30,760 bases of DNA from Bacillota bacterium. Its GTDB lineage: Bacteria; Bacillota; Clostridia; Acetivibrionales; DSM-1351. Below the pieces are notes generated by a model that was given only the letters and a program-made list of their open reading frames with translations, ran no database searches and was not told where the DNA came from. Location: contig JAEYNY010000046.1 of the NCBI GenBank assembly GCA_023412275.1, positions 1 to 30,760 on the forward strand, given 5' to 3'. The position numbers and the translations under genes are program-made. This document shows positions 8,153 to 18,400 of the stretch, in pieces. Within the stretch, counting starts at the first letter, position 1, and every line of letters starts with the position of its first letter.

Positions 8153-10837
8153 TCAGGCCTTTATTGCTGAGACCTTTTTCTTTAATTTGTTAATTAGTTT
8201 TTCCTGATCTTTTACTTCGCTCACCAGAATCGTAAGTATTTCAATGGGGCTTATTGCTTTTTTATCACTTGCAGTAAACATATCCGGGGTATCCTCTGCA
8301 ATAAAGCCTATTGTGGTTCGTTTACTGTCCCCCTTGAAATTGAACTCTACCGGTTCGAGCTGTTCTACAGCATTTTTTGCTGCATCCGCTTCCAATTTGC
8401 CGATGTTTTCCTTACATTCCCTTGTTGATGTATAATAAAAGTTTCCTTCAATATATGTTCCTCCGCTTGCCCGGAAGCGCATTCTGTCACCTTTGTTGCC
8501 TAAGATTGTAACTGTTTCGGTTTTCCAGTAACCACATGGATTTGTTACCCATGAATACGGGCAAGTATTTACAAAGTAGGACCTAGTGGTTGTCTCGGTT
8601 CTGTCGTCATTTGATATTCCTAGCTCAAGCGTCATGTTTTCACCGCCGCCGCGAAGTGTGTCGGAATAGTACCTTATCCATGCTGCATCACCACTTCCCC
8701 CGCAGCTGTCTCTTGGAAACATGATTCCCTTTACATCACAATTTCCGACACCTGGTACTATTGCTCCGCTGACCTGGAAATTACCTTTCGCTGCTAAGCT
8801 TCCATTCACTTCCAGTCTATCCCATATGGAAACTTTTCTTCCTGTACCGGCAGACCTGTTTCCAACAATCATCAGGGTCTTGTAATCATTTGTATCATTA
8901 GATATTTCCGCGTTTTTTGAAGATATGTCAGGGAAACCGCTCCATCGAGATGTAAAACGTAACGGATTTGAGCCACTGTTAAAACGTGCCCAGCCACTTA
9001 CATCAAATTTGTCCGTTGGTGTAATTGTGCCGATTCCAACATTTCCCGATGAATTAAGAAAAATGTTATCATCACTGTCATTTGAAGTACCTATTTCCAA
9101 AGTACAAGCCTCACCTGACCTCGGATAGTATTGTATTCTGGCAAGATCTCCTGATCCTCCCCCAGGATCGGCCGAAAAAACAATACCCTTGTTTCCCGTC
9201 CCAGTACTCGGATTAAGACTCTTTGATAGCTGCATCTTTCCATTGATGTTTAGCATCCCATTGACGTCCAGTCTGTCCCATACAGCCACTTTCCTTCCCT
9301 GACCCGCAGATTGGTTTCCGACAATCATAAGTGCTTTATGTGTGGTTGTATCATTACATATTTCAGCTTGGTTTGCTGTTAGGTCAGGAGATCCTGTCCA
9401 TTCTGATGTTAGCTTTATTGGGTTGAGGCTGCCGAGTATTCTTGAGCTGCCACAAACCTCCATTGTATCTGCCGGATTCACAGTTCCAATACCGACTCTT
9501 GCTCTATTGGCTAATGATTTCCATGAAAGAATCGTTTTTTCACTCTCTCCCTTTGTTCCCAGAAATCCTTGTCTAGCACCTGTCAATACTGGCCCTTCAA
9601 TGTTGAGATTTGCAAAAGGTTTACGCTCCCCAAACAATCCTGAAGTCTCTGACGAAAATAATAGATTCTTTTCAGGTAATGCCATATCCAAAAATAGGGA
9701 TATATCCCCTGAATTGTCAGCAGAAAGTATTGTACCTTTGGGAGTAACCAGTTTACTATGCTTATGCAGATTGTCAGCAAAACTTTTATTTATTAAAACG
9801 TTCCTCTCTGCTCCATAAAAAATCGGGCTAAGGTCGTTTCCCAGTCCGGCTTTCCACACTTTATCAGCCTCAGACCATACAATTCTTGCATCAGGAAAAC
9901 TGTTGGTACCGCCACGGAAAACCTCTAAGCCTCCATCTTTAAGTTTCAGCTCTTGGCTGTCATCAGTCAGGCTGTTCACCTGCATGAAGGGTTCTTTTGC
10001 CAAAAGCTCTTCCTGAACCTCACCATTTTTCTTTCTATAAATTAATTGCCCTGAAAAGCTTAAATCTTTTTGTATTATCACGTTATTTTTAAACTTAACC
10101 CAGTTTGAATTCAAAGTAAGAGGTGTAGAATCTTGATCTTTTTGATGTGCAATCCATGGCATGTCCTTGGTATCTTCGCCTTTTTTGAATTTAAACTGCT
10201 CCAGTGGGAGAACCTTTGCTCTTGGCCCGGCGAATACCCTCAGTGGTGTACCGTCAACATCGTTTTCAAAAATACATGTGTTGTCTATTACAGCTTCATC
10301 ATAAAAGGTACTGCTGCCATCACTATTTATAGTTTCCTTTGTTACTTTTCTGGGTACAACTCTTGCTAAAATAATATCTTTTTTGCGGTCCAGAGGTTTT
10401 ATATTGCTATGGCTAATCTTTCCCTTTTCCCAAATATGTATTTCACGTCCCTGACCCTTTTCATTATCCCGGTCGGCTGCTTCCTCATAGTAGCTGACGT
10501 AAATATATATATTTTCTTCTGCCCCGTACTCCGAAAGATCAAGGGGATTATCAGGATGTCCCTCGTAAATCAGTATTTGTCTGCTGGTACTCTCCTTTAA
10601 ATCCGTACCATAAATCTCCCCGTCCGCTAAATCCAGTGCAACACCTTCCGCAACAGCAACTTCCATACTGCTTTCCAATACAGGCTTTACTTCCAGGCCA
10701 GCGACTATTCCCCATGTATGAAGATACCTGTTGTGTAATCCCTGAACTCTCTTAATATAATCTTTATCTTGTCTATAGTCCTCAGACTTTAAAAAGAGTC
10801 CGTCAAAATAGTTCATTCTCTTAAATTCTTTTCCCAT
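8153..10837 (-). CDS. Tail fibre 2 (894 aa) with S74 chaperone domain
   Basis: A fibre paralogous to its neighbours. The N-terminal attachment domain (about residues 1-195) has RMNYFDGLFLKSEDY and LHNRYLHTWGIVAGLEV. One EVFRGG...WSE..W..G module lies near residues 300-335, followed by LHKHS. Two copies of a roughly 145-residue module follow, each with (R/K)-(F/L)-T-S-x-W, (E/S)-I-(C/S)-N-D-T, LMIVGN, GRKV-x-(V/I)-WDRL and a glycine-rich GGGSGD. The second copy is followed by an insert with two cysteines (CPYSWVTNPCGYW) that fibre 3 lacks. From about residue 799, STRECKENI and GFIAEDTP mark the S74 chaperone domain, ending in a lysine-rich coiled coil. The ATG at 10837 has GGAGG at 8-nt spacing; a TTG further upstream in frame (10882) has none. 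It is expected to bind a target surface; the receptor is unknown. Confidence 0.87.
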   Translation of the reverse strand: MGKEFKRMNYFDGLFLKSEDYRQDKDYIKRVQGLHNRYLHTWGIVAGLEVKPVLESSMEVAVAEGVALDLADGEIYGTDLKESTSRQILIYEGHPDNPLDLSEYGAEENIYIYVSYYEEAADRDNEKGQGREIHIWEKGKISHSNIKPLDRKKDIILARVVPRKVTKETINSDGSSTFYDEAVIDNTCIFENDVDGTPLRVFAGPRAKVLPLEQFKFKKGEDTKDMPWIAHQKDQDSTPLTLNSNWVKFKNNVIIQKDLSFSGQLIYRKKNGEVQEELLAKEPFMQVNSLTDDSQELKLKDGGLEVFRGGTNSFPDARIVWSEADKVWKAGLGNDLSPIFYGAERNVLINKSFADNLHKHSKLVTPKGTILSADNSGDISLFLDMALPEKNLLFSSETSGLFGERKPFANLNIEGPVLTGARQGFLGTKGESEKTILSWKSLANRARVGIGTVNPADTMEVCGSSRILGSLNPIKLTSEWTGSPDLTANQAEICNDTTTHKALMIVGNQSAGQGRKVAVWDRLDVNGMLNINGKMQLSKSLNPSTGTGNKGIVFSADPGGGSGDLARIQYYPRSGEACTLEIGTSNDSDDNIFLNSSGNVGIGTITPTDKFDVSGWARFNSGSNPLRFTSRWSGFPDISSKNAEISNDTNDYKTLMIVGNRSAGTGRKVSIWDRLEVNGSLAAKGNFQVSGAIVPGVGNCDVKGIMFPRDSCGGSGDAAWIRYYSDTLRGGGENMTLELGISNDDRTETTTRSYFVNTCPYSWVTNPCGYWKTETVTILGNKGDRMRFRASGGTYIEGNFYYTSTRECKENIGKLEADAAKNAVEQLEPVEFNFKGDSKRTTIGFIAEDTPDMFTASDKKAISPIEILTILVSEVKDQEKLINKLKKKVSAIKA

Positions 10838-10893
10838 TTCCTCTTCCTCCGGATACTCAAAATGCTGCCAAATCCTCGGCAATGAATGGTTGA

Positions 10894-11079
10894 TTACTCA
10901 TTAAGATCAGAGGACTCTTCTTTTTGTGCAAGCTCTTCAAGTACCTGTATTGCACCATTGATTCTCAAAAGTGTATATAGGATATTAGTACGCTTTACTT
11001 CCAATTCCTCCATTACCTTTTGTCCTGACTCAAGTTCAGTTTTTAGTTCTTTAATTCTTGCCTCCATTTGTTCTTTCAT
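10894..11079 (-). CDS. Small coiled-coil protein (61 aa) between fibre genes
   Basis: A 61-aa protein, MKEQMEARIKELKTELESG at the start and QKEESSDLNE at the end, with continuous heptad-like spacing of leucine, isoleucine and valine. It is strongly predicted to be a single long helix or coiled coil. It is paralogous to the 58-aa protein at 7908-8084, with shared KRTN, TLLRI, GAIQ and LEEL segments. The AGGAGG site and spacing are good. It sits 27 nt after fibre 3 and 56 nt before fibre 2. Its partner is probably the adjacent fibre, as an assembly helper or part of the attachment site; this is inference from position. Confidence 0.85.
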   Translation of the reverse strand: MKEQMEARIKELKTELESGQKVMEELEVKRTNILYTLLRINGAIQVLEELAQKEESSDLNE

Positions 11080-11106
11080 TTAACAAACCTCCTCTATTGT
11101 ATTTCC

Positions 11107-13782
11107 CTAACGGGCTAATGATTCTATTTTTTGTTGTAACTGCGTTATCGCCTTTCTTTGATCCTTTACAACACTAGTTAATACCGCAATTATCTCCATA
11201 GGGCTTATAGCTTTCTGATCGTTGGCTGCAACGTTCTTAGGCACTTCTTCCGCGATAAAGCCCAATGTTGTTTTTTCAGTGTCTCCCCTGAAATTAAACG
11301 TAACGGGATTCATTCCATCCAATATTTGCTTGGCTTTCTTCGTTGAAAGTGTTGTAATATTTTCTTTTAAGTCTCTTGATGAACTGTAATAGAAATATCC
11401 GTCTACATACACGCCGCCACTAGCAGATAGCTTTATACGGTCACCGCCGCCATAATATCCGCCGTTTCCGGCATCATTGGATATGCCTATCTCAAGTGTC
11501 ATGTTTTCGCCACCGCCGCGACTTGCATCAGAGTAGTACCTTATCCATGCACAATCACCGGTTCCACCGTAATAATCCTTTGGAAAGGTTATTCCATTGT
11601 TCTCGGAGTTGCCGACACTTGGAACTATGGCACATGTGGTTTGAAAATCACCGTTTACATTAAGATTTCCATTTACTTCCAATCTATCCCAAATAGAAAC
11701 CTTTCTGCCCTGATTTCCTGACTTGTTTCCCACAATCATTAAAGTCTTATAATTTGTAGTATCATTACATATTTCAGCCTGATTAGGTGCAAGATCAGGA
11801 AAACCGCTCCAGGATGATGTGAACCTTATAGGATTGGAGCCGCTTAAAAGCCTTGTCCAACCGCTTACGTCCAACTTGTCATTTGGATTTAAGGTTCCTA
11901 TTCCGACATTGCCAGATGCCATCAGAGAAATATTGTCATCAGCGTCGTTTGAAGTTCCTATCTCCAATGTACAGGCCTCTCCGCTTCTGGGATAGTACCT
12001 GATCCAAGCACTGTCTCCTGCCCCTCCCCCGGGATCACTTGGGAAAACAATACCATTGTCTGTTGAATTTCCTGCACTTGGTGTAATCGCCTGTGTCAAC
12101 TGCATATTACCGTTCACATAAAGGAATCCGTTTACATCCAGCCTGTCCCATATGGCTACTCTTCTTTTTTGCTCAGATATGGGCTTTCCCTGATCAGCAG
12201 ATTTGTTTCCAACTATCATTAGTGCTTTGTATATACCAGTATCATTGGATATTTCGGCACAGTTAAATGAAGAATCAGGAAAAGCCGTCCATGCAGAAGT
12301 AAAACGCAAAGGATTTGACTGGCTCAGTATACGCATATTTCCTGCCACTTCAAGCATATCATCCTTTGGATTTGCTATTCCTATTCCGACGTTCCCCAGG
12401 TTATTCCATGTAAGTACAGGTTTTTGTTCCTTAGATCCTTCTGTAATTCCTTCTGTAGTTCCCAGTACTCCACCTTTTTGCCCAAACAATACAGGACCGT
12501 CTACATTGAGACCTGCAAACAACTTTCCGTTGCCAAACCATCCCAAGCCGTGGTTGGTATTACCCGACCCTCTGAGCCAGATGGTTTTGTCACTCATATA
12601 GAGATTTCCTTTTGACAACAGGTTTCCGTTCTCATCAGCTTTCAGTGCAATGCCGTTTTTGTAATTAATTTCAGAGTGCTTATGTAGATCATCTGCAAAA
12701 CCATTTTTTATAAGACTGTCCCAATTAGAACCATACGCTATATTAAACAGACTACCTTCATACCCCATCTTCCAGCATTTTTCGCTTTCAGACCATACAA
12801 TACGTGCATCCAGAGATTTTTCTTGATCATCAAACCCTCTGTATACCTCAAGTCCTCCATCCTTTAATTCCCACTTATCCTGACCTGAATCACTGTTTAC
12901 CTGTACAAATGAGTTTGAAACCTCCAGATCCGTTTGTCCTGAACCTTCATTTATAAGGGTGCCGGTTACTGAGAGATCACCTGCAATGTTGACGTCTCCT
13001 GTGAACATTGCTAATTCTGAATTGATTTCCAGTCCCAGAATATTTTTATCGGTAAGCAAGGCAGCCTGTATAAAAGGCATTCCTTCCAGATCATCTATAT
13101 TTACGTCAGCAGTATCACCGCCTTCGCTTAATTTTTTGAGATCCTCTACCAACCTGAATATTATTTTTTCCAAAGAAATAACTGACCCTGCAGGTCCAGC
13201 GTACTTTCTTATTGAAACACCGTCATCTTCACAGGTGAAAATTTTATCTTTAACAACAGTGTTTATGCCTCCATTACCATCAAGCACAACCCTTGCCAGA
13301 ACTATTTTCTCCCCGTCGCTGTCCGGCTTTTGTAGACTGTAACCAAGTTTTGCCCTCTCCCAGACATGTATATACTGGCCATTACCCTTTTCAAGATCAT
13401 TTCTGTCAGTTAGTTCTTCATCATAGCTTAGATAAATGTAAATACTTTGGCCGGAATCACACGATTTTAAATTAATGGTTCTTGGAGTTTCGTCAGTTAC
13501 ATATATATATTGACTTGTGCTCTCACCGCTTTCTGACAGAACCCGGTTTATTGCTATTCCCTCAGTAACTTCTATTGAACAACTATCATTTTGAGACGGA
13601 ACAACTTCCAATCCGTATAATATACCCCAGGTATGCAGATATCGGTTGTGAAGCTGTTGAAGCCTTTTTTGATAGTATTGATCAAGTTTGTAATCATCTT
13701 TATCCAAAAAAAGTCCGTCAAAATAGTTCATTCTTTTTAATTCTCGTTTTTTCAAATCTTCTGTTTCCAATTTTTCTGCCAT
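11107..13782 (-). CDS. Tail fibre 3 (891 aa) with S74 chaperone domain
   Basis: The first of the three fibre genes in transcription order. Domain order matches fibre 2: attachment domain (RMNYFDGLFLDKDDY, LHNRYLHTWGILYGLEV; about residues 1-195), one GGLEVYRGF...WSE..W..G module with LHKHS near residues 310-380, then two copies of the roughly 145-residue module (RFTS-x-W, N-x-AEI, LMIVGNKS, WDRL(D/E)VNG, GGGAGD / GGTGD). From about residue 799 it has an S74 intramolecular chaperone domain (SSRDLKENI, GFIAEEVP) with a short terminal coiled coil. The segment before the chaperone is a simple glycine/tyrosine-rich stretch where fibre 2 has its cysteine insert. Fibres 2 and 3 are similar enough along the whole length to be recent duplicates. 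Likely role: trimeric receptor-binding fibre. Confidence 0.87.
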   Translation of the reverse strand: MAEKLETEDLKKRELKRMNYFDGLFLDKDDYKLDQYYQKRLQQLHNRYLHTWGILYGLEVVPSQNDSCSIEVTEGIAINRVLSESGESTSQYIYVTDETPRTINLKSCDSGQSIYIYLSYDEELTDRNDLEKGNGQYIHVWERAKLGYSLQKPDSDGEKIVLARVVLDGNGGINTVVKDKIFTCEDDGVSIRKYAGPAGSVISLEKIIFRLVEDLKKLSEGGDTADVNIDDLEGMPFIQAALLTDKNILGLEINSELAMFTGDVNIAGDLSVTGTLINEGSGQTDLEVSNSFVQVNSDSGQDKWELKDGGLEVYRGFDDQEKSLDARIVWSESEKCWKMGYEGSLFNIAYGSNWDSLIKNGFADDLHKHSEINYKNGIALKADENGNLLSKGNLYMSDKTIWLRGSGNTNHGLGWFGNGKLFAGLNVDGPVLFGQKGGVLGTTEGITEGSKEQKPVLTWNNLGNVGIGIANPKDDMLEVAGNMRILSQSNPLRFTSAWTAFPDSSFNCAEISNDTGIYKALMIVGNKSADQGKPISEQKRRVAIWDRLDVNGFLYVNGNMQLTQAITPSAGNSTDNGIVFPSDPGGGAGDSAWIRYYPRSGEACTLEIGTSNDADDNISLMASGNVGIGTLNPNDKLDVSGWTRLLSGSNPIRFTSSWSGFPDLAPNQAEICNDTTNYKTLMIVGNKSGNQGRKVSIWDRLEVNGNLNVNGDFQTTCAIVPSVGNSENNGITFPKDYYGGTGDCAWIRYYSDASRGGGENMTLEIGISNDAGNGGYYGGGDRIKLSASGGVYVDGYFYYSSSRDLKENITTLSTKKAKQILDGMNPVTFNFRGDTEKTTLGFIAEEVPKNVAANDQKAISPMEIIAVLTSVVKDQRKAITQLQQKIESLAR

Positions 13783-13826
13783 TTTGCCACTTCCTCCGAA
13801 TATTCAATTTAATTTTATTTATGAGC

Positions 13827-14567
13827 CTAATCCTCAATCATCCCGCCAAGCAAAGTCCCTTTTCCAACCTTTGAACACCCGACCCGCATTTCAGGTATTT
13901 CCACATTAAGCCTGTAGTTAGTATAAAATGGCTTCTCATCCTCTATTATTCTACGTATCAAGCCAACTTTATTATCCAGCATACTCCTGCTGTGTGCCGG
14001 AATAGTGGCATTTACAGAAAAGAAACAAGGTAAAGAACTGCCAACCATTGTATTCCTGCCAATCTTTCTTGACTCTCCAATCCTTGCTGTCTCCTGGAAT
14101 TCATCTAAAGAAACAGTTGCTTCCTCTCCTGCGTAAAGCTGTAGATATTCCAATAAGCCACTGAGTGTTCCGCGTCTTTTGTATAATTGAACAACAGTCC
14201 CTATCATTTTTCTGTTAATAGTGATACGCTTTTCAGGTAATGGAAGTATCTGTTTTGGAGCATCATTTCTTTGTTTAATATCTTCCACTCCGTTAAAGAC
14301 GATTCCATCTTCAAGCTCCAGGGCAACCCACCCGGCAAGCCACTCAAGAAATTGCGGAGGTGCCTGCTCCGGGTCAAGATACATATCGAAGTTGTCCAAA
14401 AGTTCTTCAATTCCCAGAGTTTCTTGTCTCTCGGTTTTACCTGCAAAAATCTGTTCAAATGCCTTTAGCAGGCGGCCTAGAAAATCTCCCTTATCAGCAT
14501 TATCATTTCCTTTTTGGAAAATTCTTGGGAGAAACTCGATATATTTGCTGCTTTCCTGATTACTCAT
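13827..14567 (-). CDS. Phage tail protein I-like baseplate/fibre-connector protein
   Basis: A 246-aa protein of the phage tail protein domain family that accompanies contractile tail clusters and resembles P2 gpI. Typical signatures are YIEFLPRIFQ near the N-terminus, DNFDMYLDPEQAPPQFLEWLAGWVAL near residues 58-85, and QLYKRRGTLSGLLEYLQLY near residues 128-147. The C-terminal region is beta-rich. In related systems this protein sits at the baseplate periphery and links fibres to the wedge. That fits its place directly after the two wedge genes and before the fibres. Its ATG overlaps the stop of the preceding gene by 4 nt, indicating translational coupling. Confidence 0.85.
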   Translation of the reverse strand: MSNQESSKYIEFLPRIFQKGNDNADKGDFLGRLLKAFEQIFAGKTERQETLGIEELLDNFDMYLDPEQAPPQFLEWLAGWVALELEDGIVFNGVEDIKQRNDAPKQILPLPEKRITINRKMIGTVVQLYKRRGTLSGLLEYLQLYAGEEATVSLDEFQETARIGESRKIGRNTMVGSSLPCFFSVNATIPAHSRSMLDNKVGLIRRIIEDEKPFYTNYRLNVEIPEMRVGCSKVGKGTLLGGMIED

Positions 14568-15436
14568 GATTCCACCTCGATGATCAATTCTTTCAATTTA
14601 ATTAACTGGTAGGATTTTATTTCGGGAGCTTCGAGTTCCATCTGCTTAACATGGTCAATTCCCTTAATCCCTTCCACAAGGTAATATATATCAGATTCAT
14701 AGAGACTTCTTCCCAACGGCCAACCTTTTTTGTCTTCACCTCCTGTGATTGGATCTATATATTTTTCTATTACTTCTCTGACAGTATCTGTTAATTTATT
14801 GTCATTTGCGGCTACCTGAAGCGTAATCCTGACCTCCTGATAGTCCGGATCTACCACATGAATACGGTTTGTCAGTATTTTTCGCTCTGACAGATATTGT
14901 CTGACATATTGTTTGATTTCAGATGTCTCTTTCATCAACTCCGTCTGATTTTCAGTTGACATTATGAGAATTACAGAAACATGACCAAACTGGTCAAAGC
15001 CTTCTTCTTTTTGATTTTCAATATCTTTGTTTGCAAGACATATTGCTCGAACAGACAAATCAGGGTACATTTCCTTTAAATTCGGTTTCTCCATCAGTGC
15101 CTTTTGGGTTAATATCTCATAATCCTTGGTTGTAACTGCTCTGGAACATTCCGAAAGCTGTTCAATACCACGACGGATTCCTGAATTAAGTTTCTCCCCT
15201 TCCTCCAACTGTATACCCAATAGATTAAGGAAACGAATATAGTTTTTTTCAGGAATCTGGTCAATCCTGTACATAATCATATCGCAAAGCCATGCAAACA
15301 ATTCAACAAGTGTTATCCCAGGGTCGGATGGATTGTGATTTGTCCATTCCGGAGCATAAACCGGGATCAATGATCTTGCTTCCTTTACCAGATCGTCAAA
15401 ATTAATTTCATCAAGATTTGGGATTGGCAGTGACAT
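14564..15436 (-). CDS. Short baseplate-J-type wedge protein (290 aa)
   Basis: A wedge protein of the putative baseplate-assembly (J-like) family. The N-terminal third carries the family hallmark PEWTNHNPSDPGITLVELF followed by an MIMYRIDQIPEKNYIRFLNLLG helix. The rest matches the C-terminal J-like region (GWPLGRSLYESDIYYLVEGI, KGIDHV). It is far shorter than the 1205-aa neighbour because the central beta-rich insertions are absent. The two probably form the asymmetric pair corresponding to the gp6/gp7-type wedge proteins of T4 and Afp11/Pvc11 with Afp12/Pvc12; which is which cannot be fixed by eye. A near-perfect AAAGGAGGT site precedes the start. Confidence 0.83.
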   Translation of the reverse strand: MSLPIPNLDEINFDDLVKEARSLIPVYAPEWTNHNPSDPGITLVELFAWLCDMIMYRIDQIPEKNYIRFLNLLGIQLEEGEKLNSGIRRGIEQLSECSRAVTTKDYEILTQKALMEKPNLKEMYPDLSVRAICLANKDIENQKEEGFDQFGHVSVILIMSTENQTELMKETSEIKQYVRQYLSERKILTNRIHVVDPDYQEVRITLQVAANDNKLTDTVREVIEKYIDPITGGEDKKGWPLGRSLYESDIYYLVEGIKGIDHVKQMELEAPEIKSYQLIKLKELIIEVES

Positions 15437-15493
15437 TTCTGGTACCTCCTTTCATGAATCTATTTGTGATTTTCCAGCGGCATATTATTGCAT

Positions 15494-18400
15494 TTATTCC
15501 TCTTTTGGGAAACAATAATCACAAGTATCTGCCCCCGATGCATCACTTATTTTTTCCAGATACCTTCTGTCCTCCTTTAATATCTCGCCTATACGGCATT
15601 CTGTCTTCGTACTGCTTAAATCATGGATTATATTTGTATCTCCGTTCAAAAGGTATGGAAATTTCAATTCGAGTTTTTTGTTTATAATATGTTCACCGCT
15701 GTATACCAGCTCATCTTCCTCAAGAAAGACGTCTCCGGCACGTACTTCTCTGATTTTCAGAGGTGTTGTATTTGTATATTCATCATTCCTGCATAGATAA
15801 ACGGTATCGCGTGCTTCAGGGACTGCTATTTTAATGTAGAATGTTTCTAGTTGGTCTGAGATTTGATTAAGTATAAATGAACGTATAGTCAAATCTTGAG
15901 TAACGTCTGTCTGAATATCACTTCCCACAGGATAAACCGTCTTAACCGGTTCTCCGCTGTAAGTCCTGCACTGCAAAATATCACCTTCCACAGCTTCAAC
16001 AATCAAATCTTCTTTAGGGCAATTTCTATAACTGAGCGTTATTTTATCACCTTCTCTGAAGCCTTTTACAAGCAAGGTTTTAACATCTTTAGCCGGTGTG
16101 AGTTTCTGTGCCAGTGCAAAAACTATACGGTTATCCCTGGTTTTTACAGCACTATATGTGGGGTAAAGTATACTCGGTTTGAAAGGTCCGTCGTTCAAAG
16201 CTCTGATGTTGAGGGTATAGCATTGTACTGAAGCCTTTACGGCTATGTCCTTTATATAGTCGACTCCCGGAGTGTTTTTAATTACAGAACACACCTCAGA
16301 AATATACAGATTCTTACCAAGTGTCCATCCTGTTTTCTCCTGTCCCCCTCGCAGAGGATTTAAGAACTCTTTGAGATTATCTATAATGCGACCTTCAATG
16401 ATTTTTGTAGATTCGGGAGTAGAATATACAACATCGGCTTCAACTCCTATACGTATATAGTCAGGTCCAATTACATCAAGTTGAGATTGACCTTTGATAT
16501 TCATAATGGTAGGTATACGTGAGGCAAGGTACCTGTCAATCTCACTAAGAAGTTCCTGACTTGGAACAGGCTTCGGATGATTATAATCCGGAACTACAAT
16601 AACGGTACCTTTTCCGGGTACGAAATCAAGTTTTCTGTCCATTGTAGGAAAACATTTAACAAGTGCAATCTGAGGGGCTGCTTCCCGCACAAGCCATTCA
16701 ATATCTTCACAGGTTATACCTCTATCCATACTTTTCAGTGTGTGCGGTCCCCTTATTTTTGCTTCTTCAATCTCTTCTCTGTCAAAACCACCATCTGCCG
16801 CAACAGGATTTACTACCGAATCTATTCCGGGATATTCATCCCACATCTTTTTAATAGTTCCGGCACTTACATTTCCTGCGGCCCCACCGCCGTACCTATA
16901 GGAACCGGTAATATTATCTTTTCCTGCCGGAGGAATCATTCCGTTTCTCCCGTCACCAAAAGTAAGTACACCGTTGTTGGAATCCAGCATATAATGTCGG
17001 CTGTCCGATGCCGACAAAGAAAATGTCTGTACTTCCTCCCACTTGGCCAAAGGTCCGTTCCCAACCATTTCCTGTATATTAACCACCTGTCCCGGTAAAA
17101 CAGGCGTACGGGAAAATTGAAATGTCTGATTTGGTTCACCATTACTTGAACCCAGTATCTCATTTGCCAATGTATTTGAATTAGTACCCCATACTGCATT
17201 CGTGTATATTGCTGTGATTTTAGGGAAAATACTGAATCCACCTTTTTCAAGCCTTGCACGTATCCAATATTGTTCTGTTCCAAAAAGAGGTGATTTTTCA
17301 ATATCTAAGGGTACATTGAGAAGCTGTATTTCTCTTCTGGTAAAATCCCTTAGCGCGTCATTGATAGATATGGTTAACCATTTTCTTCCATTCCAATACT
17401 CCCAGGCCACCATTGGACTCTCTCCGACTTGATCTCCCGTCAATGGGAAAAACATTGAAATCGGCAAATTGCTTATGTCTCTGTCAAAACCCAGATATAA
17501 AGTAGGATCAGTGTCAACACAGGTAGAAAACAGCTTAAATGGTTTTCCGTCTTGCAGGTCTTCTGCAGTTTTATCAACCATTATGAAGTTATTTTCTGTG
17601 ATAACATTTTCAGGATAAACTTCCGGAGAAGTATATTGGGTTATTTTAAATTCCTTTATTGAGGGAGGTACAAAAGTAGGATCGATGTAAGTAGGATTTG
17701 ACCCATTATATGTAAATCTGCCATCTTCTCCATAGTTTCCCCTGATAATTCTAAGGCGAATCCAAAAATTATTCTCACCGTTAATATCTGTGGATTGTAT
17801 TCCATCGGGACATTTAAACTTTATTTTTCCGCTCCCGGTTAATGCACACGTTTCATCGTACTCGATACTGCCCGATATACTCGTAACTATAGTTTTATTG
17901 TCTTCGGTACTATTCTGATCAATTGATTTGCCAGTTCTTGCAAATTCTATCCATTTACTTCCATTCCAGCACTCCCACGCGATAGTTATGTTTTCCGTAT
18001 TAGGGGCATCTTTTGCATCTGAAAGTGTCACATTCAGAGTAACATCTGCATTTCCCTTAGAAAAAGCCTGATTGCAGGCAAAATAGAATGTATCATTAAA
18101 TACCGGTCTTTCTCCGAATGGGTAAAAATCCTTTGTCAAATCCACAGCTGCATTATTGAATAGTGCTGCCTCAAGGCTAAGTCCTTCCGCTGCAATGTCG
18201 ACACTGAGCTTAATGTTTTCTAATTCCGGTATAACTCCCGCATCACTTATGGATGACTTTAATTCGGCATAAATCCAATTATTATTCCAACTTTTAAGCA
18301 TATTGCTTTTGTTGTAACCCGATATGACTTTTTGAGATATACACTTCGTACCGGAAAATGAAATACTGCCTACTTTCAAATCACACTGATTGCTTCCGCT

